Source: [Clostridium] scindens ATCC 35704
Lineage (GTDB): Bacteria; Bacillota; Clostridia; Lachnospirales; Lachnospiraceae
Reading direction: 5' to 3'
DNA length: 64,000 nt
Assembly: GCF_004295125.1 (NCBI RefSeq)
Contig: NZ_CP036170.1
Coordinates: forward strand, 3,040,501 to 3,104,500
The position numbers and the translations under genes were made by a program. Within the stretch, counting starts at the first letter, position 1, and each line of letters begins with the position of its first letter. Under the pieces are notes generated by a model. That model searched no databases. It worked only from the letters and a program-made list of their open reading frames with translations, and had not been told where the DNA came from. Of the stretch, positions 17,428 through 27,757 are shown piece after piece.

Positions 17428-20130
17428 TTATCTGGGAATCTCGACCATCTTGAATGCTTCGACGATGTCGCCTTCTTTTACATCATTAAAGTTGGCGAAT
17501 ACAAATCCGCATTCATATCCTGCTCTAACCTCTTTTACATCATCTTTAAAGCGCTTCAGGGATGCCAGAGGGCCTTCGAATATGACGATTCCATCCCTTG
17601 TAATGCGGACAGAGCAGTCTCTTTCGAACGTGCCATCCAGGACATAGGATCCGGCTATGGTTCCCACTCCGGAAGCCTTGAATATCTGGCGGACTTCCGC
17701 ATGGCCCAGAACCTTTTCTTCAAAGACTGGATCCAGCATTCCCTTCATCGCTGCTTCTACATCTTCAATCGCGTTATAGATTACGCGGTACAGGCGAAGG
17801 TCTACTCCCTCGCGGTCTGCAGTCTCTTTTGCCGTAGCGTCCGGGCGGACATTGAATCCGATAATGATGGCGTTGGATGCGGAAGCCAGGCTTACATCCG
17901 ACTCATTGATCGCGCCCACGCCGCCATGGATGATCTTAACTACGACTTCATCGTTGGACAGTTTCAGAAGGCTCTGCTTGATTGCCTCTACGGAGCCTTG
18001 AACATCTGCTTTTACAACGATGCCAAGTTCTTTCAGATTGCCTTCCTGAATCTGGGTAAACAGATCATCCAGGGACAATTTGGATTTGGTATCTTCCAGC
18101 AGTCTTACCTTGCTCTGAGAAATAAATGTCTCCGCAAAGCTTCTTGCTTCTTTATCATTTGCACATCCTACGAATACTTCTCCTGCATTTGGGACGTCAT
18201 TGAGGCCAAGGATTTCCACGGGCATAGATGGGCCGGCTTCCTTAACGCGCCTTCCCTTGTCATCCATCATGGCCCTTACCTTGCCGTGGGCGGAGCCTGC
18301 CGCGATGGAATCGCCGACTCTTAAGGTTCCTTTTTGTACCAGAACTGTGGCCACAGAGCCTCTTCCTTTATCCAGTTCGGCTTCCAGGACAAGTCCCCTT
18401 GCGCGGCGGTTCGGATTGGCTTTCAATTCCATAACCTCTGCAGTAAGGACGATCATTTCCATCAGATCTTCCAGGCCTTCTCCGGTCTTGGCAGATACCG
18501 GAACAAAGATGGTACTGCCGCCCCAGTCCTCCGGAATCAGCTCGTACTCGGTCAATTCCTGTTTTACACGGTCGATGTTCGCGCTTGGCTTATCAATCTT
18601 ATTGACGGCAACCACGATCTCTACGCCAGCAGCCTTTGCATGGTTGATCGCCTCTACCGTCTGCGGCATCACGCCATCGTCCGCAGCAACTACAAGAATC
18701 GCGATATCCGTGGAACTTGCGCCACGCATACGCATAGCCGTGAACGCCTCATGTCCCGGCGTATCCAGGAATGTGATCTTTTCTCCGTTTACTTCTACGA
18801 CATATGCTCCAATGTGCTGCGTAATTCCGCCGGCTTCCCTGTCGATCACATTGGTATGGCGAATGGCATCCAGAAGGGAAGTCTTGCCGTGGTCAACGTG
18901 GCCCATGACGCAGACTACCGGAGGACGCTTCTTCATCTTCTTCTCATCCTCTTCTTCTTCCTTCAATAGTTCTTCAATTACATCTATGACTTCTTCCTTT
19001 TCGCAGAGGACATCGAACTCCAGCGCGATCTCTTCCGCGGTCTCATAATCAATCTCCTGGTTCACCGTAACGATTTTGCCCTGTAAGAACAATTTCTTTA
19101 CAATCACGGAAGGAACGATCTTCATCTTATCTGCCAATTCCTGAATCGTAAGTACTTCCGGAATGATGATCGACTTAATCTGCTCTTCCACTTTCTGCAC
19201 TCTTTGCTGCGGCTTCTGAAGCGGCTGCTTTGGCTCGTTCTTTTTTTTGCCCTTTCCAAGCCCGTCTTCTTCCCCGCGGCGGTACTCCTTCTTCTTATGA
19301 TCGTCTTTGCCCTTTACCTTGCTGCGCTGCGGCTTCTGTGCCGGTGCTTCAGGCGCTGGAATGGCATCATTGCTTCTCCTGTCGTTATTGCGCCTGTCCG
19401 GCCTTTCGCCTGGCTTGCGGCTCTGATTTCTGTCGCCTTGCAGACGATCCTGGCGATTTCCCTGTGGACGGCCTCCCTGCTGCGGACGGCTTCCCTGCGG
19501 GCGATCCTGGCGATTTCCCTGTGGACGACCTCCCTGCGGACGATTTCCGGAATTTCCTCTGGTATCCTGACGGCGGTCATCGCTTCTTTCCTGACGTCTT
19601 GGCGCCTGGCTTCTGTCTGATGCCGGTCTTTCTGCCTGCCTCTCCTGCGTCTGGGCTCTTTCCTGGCTTGCGGCTGCCGGACGTTTTGCCTGCTCAAAGG
19701 ACTTATCTGCCGGTCTCTCCTGTGGCCTTGCCTGCTGGGTAGTCTCCTGGGCTGGCGCTGCCGGACGGGCCTGCTGTTTTGCAGGGCGTCCATTATTGAC
19801 CTGCATCGGCCTTCCCTGCTGTGGTGCCTGACGGTTGTGCTGCGGGCGTCCCTGTCCTTGCGGCCTTCTGCCCTGCTTTGCGCCATTCTGGGTATTCTGG
19901 GGCCGGAACACGTGAACAATGTTCTTCTTTTTCGGCGCCTCGGCCTCCGGCTTCGGAGCCGCATCCTTATTACTTTTCGCCAATGCCTTTCTTGCCATAT
20001 CGGCATCCGCATCCTCCAGGGAACTCATGTGGTTCTTTACTTCTATATTCTTTCCACCAAGGAATTCGATGACTTCCTTGCTTGGAACATCCAACTCCTT
20101 TGCTAATTCATATACTTTGATTTTTGACAT
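17428..20130 (-). CDS. infB: Translation initiation factor IF-2
   Basis: IF-2 is the GTPase that places initiator tRNA on the ribosome. The 900-residue product has a small N-terminal IF2N domain ([21 protein letters not shown]), then a long low-complexity linker (about residues 55-310) rich in Arg, Gln, Pro and Gly with repeated GNRQDRPQG-like units. A second IF2N helix region comes next, then the G domain with [12 protein letters not shown] (about 409), DTPGHEAF and NKIDKP, and domains II-IV. The linker length varies widely between species. It is central in the rimP operon. Confidence 0.97.
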   Translation of the reverse strand: MSKIKVYELAKELDVPSKEVIEFLGGKNIEVKNHMSSLEDADADMARKALAKSNKDAAPKPEAEAPKKKNIVHVFRPQNTQNGAKQGRRPQGQGRPQHNRQAPQQGRPMQVNNGRPAKQQARPAAPAQETTQQARPQERPADKSFEQAKRPAAASQERAQTQERQAERPASDRSQAPRRQERSDDRRQDTRGNSGNRPQGGRPQGNRQDRPQGSRPQQGGRPQGNRQDRLQGDRNQSRKPGERPDRRNNDRRSNDAIPAPEAPAQKPQRSKVKGKDDHKKKEYRRGEEDGLGKGKKKNEPKQPLQKPQQRVQKVEEQIKSIIIPEVLTIQELADKMKIVPSVIVKKLFLQGKIVTVNQEIDYETAEEIALEFDVLCEKEEVIDVIEELLKEEEEDEKKMKKRPPVVCVMGHVDHGKTSLLDAIRHTNVIDREAGGITQHIGAYVVEVNGEKITFLDTPGHEAFTAMRMRGASSTDIAILVVAADDGVMPQTVEAINHAKAAGVEIVVAVNKIDKPSANIDRVKQELTEYELIPEDWGGSTIFVPVSAKTGEGLEDLMEMIVLTAEVMELKANPNRRARGLVLEAELDKGRGSVATVLVQKGTLRVGDSIAAGSAHGKVRAMMDDKGRRVKEAGPSMPVEILGLNDVPNAGEVFVGCANDKEARSFAETFISQSKVRLLEDTKSKLSLDDLFTQIQEGNLKELGIVVKADVQGSVEAIKQSLLKLSNDEVVVKIIHGGVGAINESDVSLASASNAIIIGFNVRPDATAKETADREGVDLRLYRVIYNAIEDVEAAMKGMLDPVFEEKVLGHAEVRQIFKASGVGTIAGSYVLDGTFERDCSVRITRDGIVIFEGPLASLKRFKDDVKEVRAGYECGFVFANFNDVKEGDIVEAFKMVEIPR

Positions 20131-20144
20131 ACTAACTACCTCCT

Positions 20145-20468
20145 CTATGCAATTGTGTTCTCTTCTGTATCCATATGCTTCCTGATTCCTTTTGCAAATC
20201 CCTCATCCAATATCGCAAGGGACGCCCGGAACTGTTTTCCCATTGCATGCCCCAAGGTATCTTTATCTTTATAAAAATAGATTGGCACGTGATAAAAGTC
20301 ACACATGTTTTTGAATTTTTTCTTCGTGTTATCAGACGCATCATCGGCAACGATCACCAAAGCTGCCCTGCCGGATTTTACTTCCTTTTCCGTACTGAAC
20401 TCCCCGCTTACCGTCCTTCCTGCCTTTGTGGCCAGACCAATGAGCGACAGTATCTTATTCTGATTCAA
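20145..20468 (-). CDS. L7Ae/L30e/Gadd45-type RNA-binding protein
   Basis: A 107-residue L7Ae-family protein, the YlxQ/RplGA type between nusA and infB in Firmicutes, likely a kink-turn RNA binder. The fold shows [38 protein letters not shown] and [16 protein letters not shown]. No ATG fits. The best start is a TTG at 20466-20468 with AAGGAG 9 nt upstream, overlapping the ylxR stop by 14 nt. The open frame extends far into ylxR but only the part after the TTG is family-like. Confidence 0.88.
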   Translation of the reverse strand: MNQNKILSLIGLATKAGRTVSGEFSTEKEVKSGRAALVIVADDASDNTKKKFKNMCDFYHVPIYFYKDKDTLGHAMGKQFRASLAILDEGFAKGIRKHMDTEENTIA

Positions 20469-20733
20469 GTATATCCATCTCCTTTTCCAGCGCATCATAT
20501 ACTTCTTCCGGAATGGACTGCTTGAATGAACGTTCCAGGCCTTTGCTCTTCCTGGCTTTTTCCAGGCATTCTTTGGCCGGACAGATGTATGCTCCGCGCC
20601 CATTCTTCCTTCCGGTGGAATCCAGAAGAAATTCGCCCTCGGCAGTCCTGATAACACGAATCATCTCTTTTTTACTCTTCATTTCCTGACAGCCCACGCA
20701 CTTGCGCATGGGCACCTTTTTATTTCCGCTCAA
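20455..20733 (-). CDS. ylxR: YlxR family RNA-binding protein
   Basis: A 92-residue YlxR (DUF448) protein, a small nucleic-acid-binding factor always found between nusA and infB. It has the signature MRKCVGCQEMKSKKEMIRV near the N-terminus and GRKNGRGAYICP followed by a lysine-rich stretch. In some Firmicutes YlxR binds the RNase P RNA or acts on transcription; the role here is not shown by sequence. It starts 9 nt after the nusA stop and overlaps the L7Ae gene. Confidence 0.93.
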   Translation of the reverse strand: MSGNKKVPMRKCVGCQEMKSKKEMIRVIRTAEGEFLLDSTGRKNGRGAYICPAKECLEKARKSKGLERSFKQSIPEEVYDALEKEMDILESE

Positions 20734-20741
20734 ACAATCAC

Positions 20742-21938
20742 CTATTCCTCTGTATCATCTACTTCTTCAAATTCTATCTCATCTTCCGGATACGCGTCTT
20801 CCTCATATCCTTCCTCGTAATCTTCTTCATAAGGCTCTTCGTACATCTCTTCTTCATATACGCCTTCGCTTAATTCCATATAGTTCTCCGGAAGTTCGCC
20901 TGACTCGATGGCCTGTGTCTCGCTCTTGATGTCGATCTTATATCCTGTAAGCCTTGCAGCAAGCCTTGCGTTCTGCCCCTCCTTGCCGATTGCCAGCGAT
21001 AACTGGTAATCCGGGACGATAACACTGGCCGCCTTCTCATCCGGATCGGCCATTACAGAAATGACCTTTGCCGGGCTTAACGCATTCTCAATCAAGATAG
21101 CCGGATTGTCGCTCCAGTTAATAATGTCGATCTTCTCGCCTCGCAGTTCATTGACGATGGCATTGACTCTGGCCCCGTTCATGCCGACGCATGCGCCTAC
21201 CGGATCTACGTCCGGATCGTTGGACCATACGGCAATCTTCGTCCTGCTTCCTGCCTCTCGCGCAATGCTCTTAATCTCCACGATTCCTTCCTTAACCTCG
21301 ATCACCTCGGATTCAAACAGACGCTTTACCAATTCCGGATGCGTGCGTGAAACCAGAATCTTTGGCCCCTTGGTCGTGTTCTTTACTTCCACTACGTATA
21401 ATTTGATACGTTCGGTAGGCTTGAATACCTCGCCCTTCACCTGCTCGTTTTCTGTCAGCATCGCGTCCGCCTTGCCAAGATTGATGCTGATATTCTTGCC
21501 AACATAACGCTGAACAATACCTGTGACGATATCTTTCTCTTTCTCGAAATACTGGTCATACACGACTTTCCTCTCTTCCTCGCGGATCTTCTGCAGGATC
21601 AGGTTCTTGGCATTCTGCGTGGCAATACGGCCAAATGACTTGGACTCGATGGGGATCTGCACAATATCGCCAAGTTCATACTGGCTGTCGATCTCTTTTG
21701 CATCTTCCAGGCTGATCTGCTCTAACTTATCCTCCACATCTTCCACTACCGTCTTCTCAGCAAAGAGTTGATAGTCACAGGTGGTTCTGTCCATGATTAA
21801 TTTGATATTATCAGCCTTGCCAAAATGATTCTTGCAGGCATTCAGCAGAGAATTCTCGATAGCATCCAGCAAAGTCTCTTTGCTGATATCCTTTTCCTCT
21901 TCCAAAATATTCAACGCTTCTAATAATTCTGTGTTCAT
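20742..21938 (-). CDS. nusA: Transcription termination/antitermination factor NusA
   Basis: NusA binds RNA polymerase and nascent RNA, promoting pausing, termination or antitermination. The 398-residue product has the N-terminal polymerase-binding domain ([19 protein letters not shown]), S1 (about 135-200), KH1 and KH2 ([20 protein letters not shown] and [18 protein letters not shown]). It ends in a roughly 45-residue tail made largely of Glu, Tyr and Asp (about 355-398) in place of the acidic repeats of Proteobacteria. It starts 18 nt after rimP. Confidence 0.97.
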   Translation of the reverse strand: MNTELLEALNILEEEKDISKETLLDAIENSLLNACKNHFGKADNIKLIMDRTTCDYQLFAEKTVVEDVEDKLEQISLEDAKEIDSQYELGDIVQIPIESKSFGRIATQNAKNLILQKIREEERKVVYDQYFEKEKDIVTGIVQRYVGKNISINLGKADAMLTENEQVKGEVFKPTERIKLYVVEVKNTTKGPKILVSRTHPELVKRLFESEVIEVKEGIVEIKSIAREAGSRTKIAVWSNDPDVDPVGACVGMNGARVNAIVNELRGEKIDIINWSDNPAILIENALSPAKVISVMADPDEKAASVIVPDYQLSLAIGKEGQNARLAARLTGYKIDIKSETQAIESGELPENYMELSEGVYEEEMYEEPYEEDYEEGYEEDAYPEDEIEFEEVDDTEE

Positions 21939-21956
21939 TACTATTCTCCTCCTAAT

Positions 21957-22424
21957 TTAAAAATCAAACGCCAGACGAATAAGCGCGATATCACTTTTTT
22001 CAAATGTTTTCAGTGTCCCATCCTCCATCTCGATGGTAACAGTCGCATCATCGTAATCCTTAAGCAGTCCGGTAAATTCCTTCTGCTTTTCTATCATACG
22101 GTATGTCCTCACATCTACTTCTTCTCCCAGACTTCTCTTAAAATCCTTTTCTTTCTTAAGAGGCCTTCCAAGGCCCGGGGAACTGACTTCCAGGATATAT
22201 GCTTCCTCAATGTAGTCTTTCTCGTCCAAGATGTCTGACAGCCTGCGGCTTACCACCTCGCAGTCATCTACGTTGATCCCGCCCGGCTTATCAATGTAGG
22301 CCCGAAGATACCAGGTACCGCCTTCTTTTACATACTCTACATCCACCAATTCGAATCCGTGCTCCTCTACAATTGGCATCAGAATGGCTTCTGTCTTCTG
22401 TTCGTAAATTTCTCTTTTTGACAA
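21957..22424 (-). CDS. rimP: Ribosome maturation factor RimP
   Basis: RimP is needed for 30S assembly. The 155-residue product shows VEEHGFELVDVEYVKEG, GGINVDDCEVVSRRLSDILD and YILEVSSPGLGRPLKK, the core RimP signature, followed by the SH3-like C-terminal domain. It is the first gene of the operon that runs through nusA and infB to ribF. A perfect 12-bp hairpin lies in its leader. Confidence 0.96.
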   Translation of the reverse strand: MSKREIYEQKTEAILMPIVEEHGFELVDVEYVKEGGTWYLRAYIDKPGGINVDDCEVVSRRLSDILDEKDYIEEAYILEVSSPGLGRPLKKEKDFKRSLGEEVDVRTYRMIEKQKEFTGLLKDYDDATVTIEMEDGTLKTFEKSDIALIRLAFDF

Positions 22425-22447
22425 ATAAATTTCCTCCTTATCAACAA

Positions 22448-22476
22448 AGAAGAGTGAACTTTGCGTTCACTCTTCT
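22448..22476 (-). promoter_or_regulatory. Leader hairpin upstream of rimP-nusA-infB operon
   Basis: A perfect 12-bp stem (22448-22459 with 22465-22476) with a 5-nt loop lies 23 nt upstream of the rimP start. A short U-containing tail TTTGTTG follows on the transcript. A -10-like TATACT lies at 22504-22509, so the hairpin would form at the start of the transcript. It could be an attenuator or a structured leader. The tail is too weak to call it a strong terminator. Confidence 0.5.
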
Positions 22477-22560
22477 GCCGATTTCTTTATGTAACTGTTG
22501 TTTAGTATAACACCATATCCTGGCAAAAGCAAGGGATTTTCATATATTTCTCTTATTCTC

Positions 22561-23430
22561 TTATTTCCTGCCATTCTTGAACGCGATCATCATCTCATTG
22601 GTGAGGCTTAAGTCATCCTCCTTCACTGGAATCTCCTCCCGCTCAAACCACTGGGCAAGCGCAAGTTCCTCTTGGTCAAGCGTAATCTTATCCTCTCCGT
22701 CCAGCTGGCAGAAGAATCCCATGAGCAGCGTGTCGGAAAAAGACCATGGCTGGCTCTTATAGTAGGTAATATTCTTGACCTGAAGGCCGACCTCTTCCAT
22801 GACTTCTCTCTTTACCGTCTCCTCTATGGTCTCCCCGATCTCGTTGAATCCTGCCAGAAGGGCGTATTTCTTATATTCCCGCCCGGCATACTTGGACATC
22901 AGGATTCTGTTGCCATCGGTCACGGCGATGATGACCGCCGGCGATATCTTAGGATATTCCATCAGATGGCACTCGGGGCAGAACATCATCCGCTCTTTGG
23001 CGTCCTTTACCATAGGGCTTCCACATCTTCCACAGTATCTCCTGCTAGTATACCATCTGTGCAGCTGCCACCCGGTGACTCCTGCAAAGTTCAGGTACTT
23101 TGGCCCTCCCTCCCGCAGCGTCTGGGTATCCAGCATTTCGTATCCTTTGATCTTCCTGAAATCAATATCCTGATCCTCTTCTGAGATGCCCAGCGGATTT
23201 CCCAGATAGAATCTCATGCCGTCAATGGCAAAGAGATAGGTATAGTCTTCGTATAGTTTCTGTTTGCCCATATAGGCTTCCATTTCGTCAAATGTAGGGA
23301 AATGGATCTGCCGCCCTTCCATTGCGGCCAGGATAGTCCTGCCTCTGTAGGCGAGGAAGATGCTGTCTTTATCCGGCTTCAGCGGCTGGTATTCATTCCG
23401 GTATTCATGTGGTTCAATATCCTGTATCAT
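22561..23430 (-). CDS. nudC: NADH pyrophosphatase (NUDIX) NudC
   Basis: NudC hydrolyses NADH/NAD to NMN(H) and AMP and in some bacteria removes NAD caps from RNA. The 289-residue product has an N-terminal domain, a zinc ribbon CGRCGSPM...FCPECH (about residues 132-155), and the Nudix box GFNEIGETIEETVKREVMEEVG (about 197-218, E/REVMEE core). SQPWSFSDTLLMGF follows, the motif that marks NADH-type specificity. It follows parC by 23 nt and may be cotranscribed with parE-parC. Confidence 0.93.
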   Translation of the reverse strand: MIQDIEPHEYRNEYQPLKPDKDSIFLAYRGRTILAAMEGRQIHFPTFDEMEAYMGKQKLYEDYTYLFAIDGMRFYLGNPLGISEEDQDIDFRKIKGYEMLDTQTLREGGPKYLNFAGVTGWQLHRWYTSRRYCGRCGSPMVKDAKERMMFCPECHLMEYPKISPAVIIAVTDGNRILMSKYAGREYKKYALLAGFNEIGETIEETVKREVMEEVGLQVKNITYYKSQPWSFSDTLLMGFFCQLDGEDKITLDQEELALAQWFEREEIPVKEDDLSLTNEMMIAFKNGRK

Positions 23431-23453
23431 AACTAGTGGTCTCCTTATGTTTT

Positions 23454-25691
23454 TTATCTGGCCTTTGTGCCGTTCCCGTCTCTTTTTGCCACTTTCAGAC
23501 GGTTAAGCGTCACTTCTTTTTCGCCAAAGATGACCTTGGCCTCCGTACCTTCCTCAAACAGGTACGCATGTTCCAATTCATCATTCTTCCTCAGTTTGAT
23601 CCCTCTGACGCCGATGGCTCCCTTCTTCTTCCCGGACACTTCTTGTGCCGGGAAGCGGAGGAAATAGCCCTCTTTGGTCTGCAGGACGACCTGCTGGTTG
23701 TCGGTGACCACCTGCACGCTGATCAGCTCGTCCTCCGGCTGAAGCTTAGTGGCCGCGATGGTGCGCTTAGCCACCTGGAATTCATTTCCTTCTACTTTTT
23801 TAATCATCCCCTGCTTCGTCGCAAAAAGCAGCCTTGCGTAGCGCATCTGTTCCGCGTCGCAGATATAGACGATGTTTTCCTGGGTGCTGTCGTAATTGCT
23901 TACATTATCGATGGGAAGCCCCTTGTCCCTGAACTTTCCATAAGGCAGATCCAGCACCTTGACTTGATGCATCTTCCCAGTATTTGTAAAGATGCACAGT
24001 TTCCCTGTGTTCATGCAGGAAAGCACATGCTTGTTCTCCGCATCCGCGGCTTCTTTGTTCCGCTCGTAGATATTCGTATCTACCGTCTTGGCATAGCCAA
24101 ATCGGTCCATCAGGAATACGACTTCCTGCTCCTCGATCTTATTTTCCTCATAAACCGCCTCTTCGGCATTCTCAACGGCTGTGCGCCTCTTTCTGGCGAA
24201 TTCTTTTTTAATCTTGTCCAGATCCGCCATGATGACTTCCGCCATAGAATCATAGTTGTTCAGGATATCTTCATACCTGGCGATGTTCTTAAGCGTCTCT
24301 TCATGCTCTTTCATTAGGGCTTCCAATTCCAGGCCGATCAATTTATATAAGCGCATCTCCAGGATCGCCGTGGCCTGTCTCTCTGTAAAGCGCAGCATGG
24401 CTGCCATCTTCTTTGATATGCTGGACTTGAACTTGATATTCTCCGTCACCCCGTTGGTCAGGCAGGCTTTGGCATCTTTTACGGACTGGCTTCCCCTTAA
24501 GATCTCGATGATCAGGTCAATCACATCGCAGGCCTTGATCAGCCCTTCCTGGATCTCTTTTCTGTCCTGCTCCTTTTTCAGAAGATTCTGGTATTTCCTG
24601 GTAGCCAGCTCGAACTGGAAGTCCACGTGGTGCTCGATAATCTTCTTAAGCCCCATCGTCTCCGGCCGCCCGTTTGCAACCGCCAGCATATTAACGCCAA
24701 AGGTGTCTTCCAGGCGGGTCTTCTTATAGAGCATGTTGGTCAGATTCTCTACATCCGCGCCCCGCTTCAGTTCGATGACGATGCGGATGCCCTCTTTGGA
24801 TGACTGGTTGGATATGTCCACGATGTCGCTGGTCTTCTTGCTCTCCACCAGAGCGCAGACGTCGTTGAGGAACTTGCCGATGCCCGCGCCGATCATGGTA
24901 TATGGGATCTCTGTGATGACCAGGCGGTTCTTGCCGCCTTTCATCTCCTCGACCTCTACTTTGCCGCGGATCTTGATCTTTCCGCTGCCTGCTTCGTAGA
25001 TATTCAGCAATTCGTCCTTGTTGACCACGATTCCCCCTGTGGGGAAGTCTGGTCCCTTGATATATTTCATCAGCTGCTTCGTGCTGATATCGTCATTCTT
25101 CATATAGGCTTTGACCGCCTCGATCACCTCTCCCAAATTGTGGGTGGGGATGCTGGTCGCCATTCCGACTGCAATCCCTTCCGCTCCATTGACCAGAAGA
25201 TTGGGAATCCTCACTGGAAGCACCTCCGGCTCCTTCTCCGTCTCGTCAAAGTTGGGCATAAAGTCCACAATGTCCTTGTCCAGATCGGCAAGATATGCGT
25301 CCTGGGTGATCTTGGCCAGGCGCGCCTCTGTATAACGCATGGCTGCAGCGCCGTCCCCTTCTATGGACCCGAAGTTTCCGTGCCCGTCCACAAGGATCAT
25401 TCCTTTTTTGAATTCCTGGGCCATGACAACCAGGGATTCATAGATGGAACTGTCTCCGTGGGGGTGGTATTTACCCATGGTATCCCCCACGATACGGGCG
25501 CATTTTCTATAGGGCCTGTCATACCGGATACCCAGTTCGTACATGTCATAGAGTGTGCGCCTCTGGACCGGCTTAAGCCCGTCCCGCACATCCGGAAGGG
25601 CCCTGGCCACGATGACGCTCATGGCATAGTCGATGTATGACTTCTTCATCACATCAGAGTATTCGGTTCTTATGATTTGTGAATCCTGCAT
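23454..25691 (-). CDS. parC: Type II topoisomerase subunit A (ParC/GyrA-like)
   Basis: DNA-cleaving subunit of a second type II topoisomerase, paired with the next gene. The 745-residue product has the winged-helix region with [19 protein letters not shown] (the quinolone-determining region, Ser intact) and the catalytic tyrosine in [10 protein letters not shown] (about residue 119). A coiled-coil tower and a C-terminal beta-pinwheel follow. The pinwheel has a degenerate GyrA-box area ([15 protein letters not shown]), so I favour ParC, but a gyrase-like activity cannot be excluded. It starts 20 nt after parE. Confidence 0.85.
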   Translation of the reverse strand: MQDSQIIRTEYSDVMKKSYIDYAMSVIVARALPDVRDGLKPVQRRTLYDMYELGIRYDRPYRKCARIVGDTMGKYHPHGDSSIYESLVVMAQEFKKGMILVDGHGNFGSIEGDGAAAMRYTEARLAKITQDAYLADLDKDIVDFMPNFDETEKEPEVLPVRIPNLLVNGAEGIAVGMATSIPTHNLGEVIEAVKAYMKNDDISTKQLMKYIKGPDFPTGGIVVNKDELLNIYEAGSGKIKIRGKVEVEEMKGGKNRLVITEIPYTMIGAGIGKFLNDVCALVESKKTSDIVDISNQSSKEGIRIVIELKRGADVENLTNMLYKKTRLEDTFGVNMLAVANGRPETMGLKKIIEHHVDFQFELATRKYQNLLKKEQDRKEIQEGLIKACDVIDLIIEILRGSQSVKDAKACLTNGVTENIKFKSSISKKMAAMLRFTERQATAILEMRLYKLIGLELEALMKEHEETLKNIARYEDILNNYDSMAEVIMADLDKIKKEFARKRRTAVENAEEAVYEENKIEEQEVVFLMDRFGYAKTVDTNIYERNKEAADAENKHVLSCMNTGKLCIFTNTGKMHQVKVLDLPYGKFRDKGLPIDNVSNYDSTQENIVYICDAEQMRYARLLFATKQGMIKKVEGNEFQVAKRTIAATKLQPEDELISVQVVTDNQQVVLQTKEGYFLRFPAQEVSGKKKGAIGVRGIKLRKNDELEHAYLFEEGTEAKVIFGEKEVTLNRLKVAKRDGNGTKAR

Positions 25692-25711
25692 CTTTCCCTC
25701 TCCTTACCTCG

Positions 25712-27634
25712 CTATATATCCAGTTCTGCTTCCGTAGCATTTTCATAGATAAATGTCCTTCTTGGGGGAACCTCGCTCCCCATCAGCATCTCTGTTACGC
25801 CGGATGCCATCCTGGCGTCCTCGATTTCCACCAGTTTGAGCATCCTGGTCTCCGGATTCAAAGTGGTCTCCCAGAGCTGCTGCGCGTCCATCTCTCCAAG
25901 TCCCTTATATCTCTGGAGGGTGAATGGGCCATCGTGGGTCTTACGGTATCGCTCCAGTGCCTTGTCGTCATAGAGATACTCTTCCTCTCCCTTCTTCGGC
26001 ATAGCCTTATACAGAGGAGGCATGGCTATATACACATGTCCTTCATAGATCAGTTCCGGCATAAATCGATAGAACAAAGTCAAAAGCAGCGTAGAGATAT
26101 GCGCGCCGTCCACATCCGCATCGGCCATGATGATGATCTTGTCATAGCGCAACTTCGTAATATCGAAATCATTGCCATATCCTTCGGAAAAGCCGCAGCC
26201 AAAGGCATTGATCATCGTTTTGATCTCCGCGTTAGCCAGAACCTTGTCTATGCTGGCCTTTTCTACATTTAAGATTTTTCCCCGGATCGGCAGGATTGCC
26301 TGGTACATCCTGTCTCTGGCCGTCTTAGCAGAGCCTCCGGCCGAGTCTCCCTCCACGATGAATATCTCGCACTTCCCGGCATCCTTGCTCTCGCAATTTG
26401 CCAGTTTCCCGTTACTGTCAAAAGAATACTTTTGCTTTGTTAGAAGATTAGTCTTGGCCCTCTCTTCCGTCTTGCGGATCTTCGCCGCCTTCTCCGCGCA
26501 GCTGATCACCTTCTTCAGATTATCCAGATTCCGGTCAAAATAGCGGATGATCTCATCATTGGTCACCTTGCTGCACGCTTTTGCCGCGTCAGGGTTGTCC
26601 AATTTCGTCTTCGTCTGTCCTTCAAATCTGGGGTCTGGATGTTTGATGGAGATGATCGCCGTCATACCGTTTCGGATGTCCGCGCCTGTGAAGTTCGCAT
26701 CCTTCTCCTTCAAGATCCCCAGTTCCCTGGAATACTGGTTAATGACTGTGGTAAAGGTAGTCTTGAACCCGGTCAGATGGGTTCCGCCTTCCGCGTTATA
26801 GATATTGTTACAGAATCCCAGGACATTTTCATGGAATTCATTGACATACTGGAACGCCACTTCCACTTCGATGCCATCGGACTCGCCTTTGAAATATACG
26901 GGTTCGTGGACGGCTTCCTTCTTGGAATTGAGGTCTTCTATGAATCCTAAGATTCCCTCCGGCTCATGATATACGATATGCTCCGTCTCGCTGCCCCGCC
27001 TGTCCTCGAATATAATCGTAAGGTCCGGATTCAGATATGCGGTCTCATGCATGCGGCTTTTGACTTCTTCGGCCCGGAACCTGGTCTTCTCAAATATGGT
27101 ATCATCCGGAAGAAAGTTTACCTTCGTCCCTGTCTTACGGGTCTTGCCTATGGTGGGGAGCAGTCCGTCCTCCAGTTCGATCACCGGCTTTCCCCTCTCA
27201 TACCTGTCATGATGGATATAGCCGTCACGACTGACCTCCACATCCATATACGTTGACAGCGCGTTGACTACGGAAGATCCGACACCGTGAAGCCCTCCGC
27301 TGGTCTTATAAGCCGAATCATCGAATTTACCTCCGGCATGAAGCGTCGTATATACCACGCGCTCTGCGGAAACTCCGGTTGCGTGAAGATCTACCGGAAC
27401 GCCGCGCCCGTTATCCGAGATGGTGGCCGATCCATCCTTTTCAAGTGTCACCCTGATCTCGCTGCAGTAGCCTGCGAGATGCTCGTCCACCGCATTGTCC
27501 ACCATCTCGTAGATCAGATGGTTCAATCCTTTGGTGGAAACGCTTCCTATATACATTCCCGGCCTTTTCCGTACCGCTTCCAGTCCTTCCAGTATGGAAA
27601 TACTGTCTGCATCGTATGTATTTTTCTTAGCCAT
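25712..27634 (-). CDS. parE: Type II topoisomerase subunit B (ParE/GyrB-like)
   Basis: ATPase subunit partnering ParC. The 640-residue product has the GHKL ATP site (YEMVDNAVDEHLAGYC, DNGRGVPVD, GGLHGVGSSVVNALS) and the TOPRIM domain (IFIVEGDSAGGSAKTARDR, IIMADADVDGAHI) ending in QRYKGLGEMDAQQLWETT. It lacks the long insertion of proteobacterial GyrB. The frame continues 26 codons upstream through the leader hairpin. The ATG at 27632-27634 is chosen for its AAAGGA spacing and canonical MAKKNTYDADS start. Confidence 0.87.
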   Translation of the reverse strand: MAKKNTYDADSISILEGLEAVRKRPGMYIGSVSTKGLNHLIYEMVDNAVDEHLAGYCSEIRVTLEKDGSATISDNGRGVPVDLHATGVSAERVVYTTLHAGGKFDDSAYKTSGGLHGVGSSVVNALSTYMDVEVSRDGYIHHDRYERGKPVIELEDGLLPTIGKTRKTGTKVNFLPDDTIFEKTRFRAEEVKSRMHETAYLNPDLTIIFEDRRGSETEHIVYHEPEGILGFIEDLNSKKEAVHEPVYFKGESDGIEVEVAFQYVNEFHENVLGFCNNIYNAEGGTHLTGFKTTFTTVINQYSRELGILKEKDANFTGADIRNGMTAIISIKHPDPRFEGQTKTKLDNPDAAKACSKVTNDEIIRYFDRNLDNLKKVISCAEKAAKIRKTEERAKTNLLTKQKYSFDSNGKLANCESKDAGKCEIFIVEGDSAGGSAKTARDRMYQAILPIRGKILNVEKASIDKVLANAEIKTMINAFGCGFSEGYGNDFDITKLRYDKIIIMADADVDGAHISTLLLTLFYRFMPELIYEGHVYIAMPPLYKAMPKKGEEEYLYDDKALERYRKTHDGPFTLQRYKGLGEMDAQQLWETTLNPETRMLKLVEIEDARMASGVTEMLMGSEVPPRRTFIYENATEAELDI

Positions 27635-27680
27635 TCTCATATATCCTTTCCACTGTATATTCCTACATATTCTAGAACGT

Positions 27681-27710
27681 GGAAAAGTGCCCCATTGGGC
27701 ACACTTTTCC
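27681..27710 (-). promoter_or_regulatory. 5' leader hairpin of parE
   Basis: GGAAAAGTG at 27681-27689 pairs perfectly with CACTTTTCC at 27702-27710, and CCC/GGG pairs extend the stem across a small bulge. The hairpin begins just downstream of the predicted start site from the promoter at 27722-27750, so it would sit near the 5' end of the parE mRNA. It might also end spoIIP transcripts, though no U-tract follows. Confidence 0.5.
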
Positions 27711-27721
27711 ATATTGCCAAT

Positions 27722-27750
27722 ATATTAGCACGAAATATTGTATTAATCAA
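27722..27750 (-). promoter_or_regulatory. Candidate promoter of parE-parC
   Basis: On the minus strand a -35 box TTGATT (27745-27750), a 17-bp spacer and a -10 box TAATAT (27722-27727) are preceded by an extended -10 TGC. It sits in the spoIIP-parE gap, partly against the spoIIP stop. The call is by motif only. Confidence 0.5.
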
Positions 27751-27757
27751 ACAATTT

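Noticed and set aside
17203-18324. Long plus-strand ORF (373 codons) opposite rbfA and infB
   Set aside because: It mirrors the codon structure of infB on the other strand and shows no family motifs or ribosome site.
19430-19560. Repeated DNA units that look like a short tandem or CRISPR-like repeat
   Set aside because: They lie inside infB and encode the repeated GNRQDRPQG-type linker in frame. Spacing and unit length vary, and there is no spacer structure.
23454-27634. Reading the topoisomerase pair as the main gyrase (gyrA/gyrB)
   Set aside because: Not fully excluded, but the pinwheel lacks a clear GyrA box and the genes are not beside recF or dnaA. A second topoisomerase is more likely; recA, scpAB and sporulation genes nearby give no origin signature.
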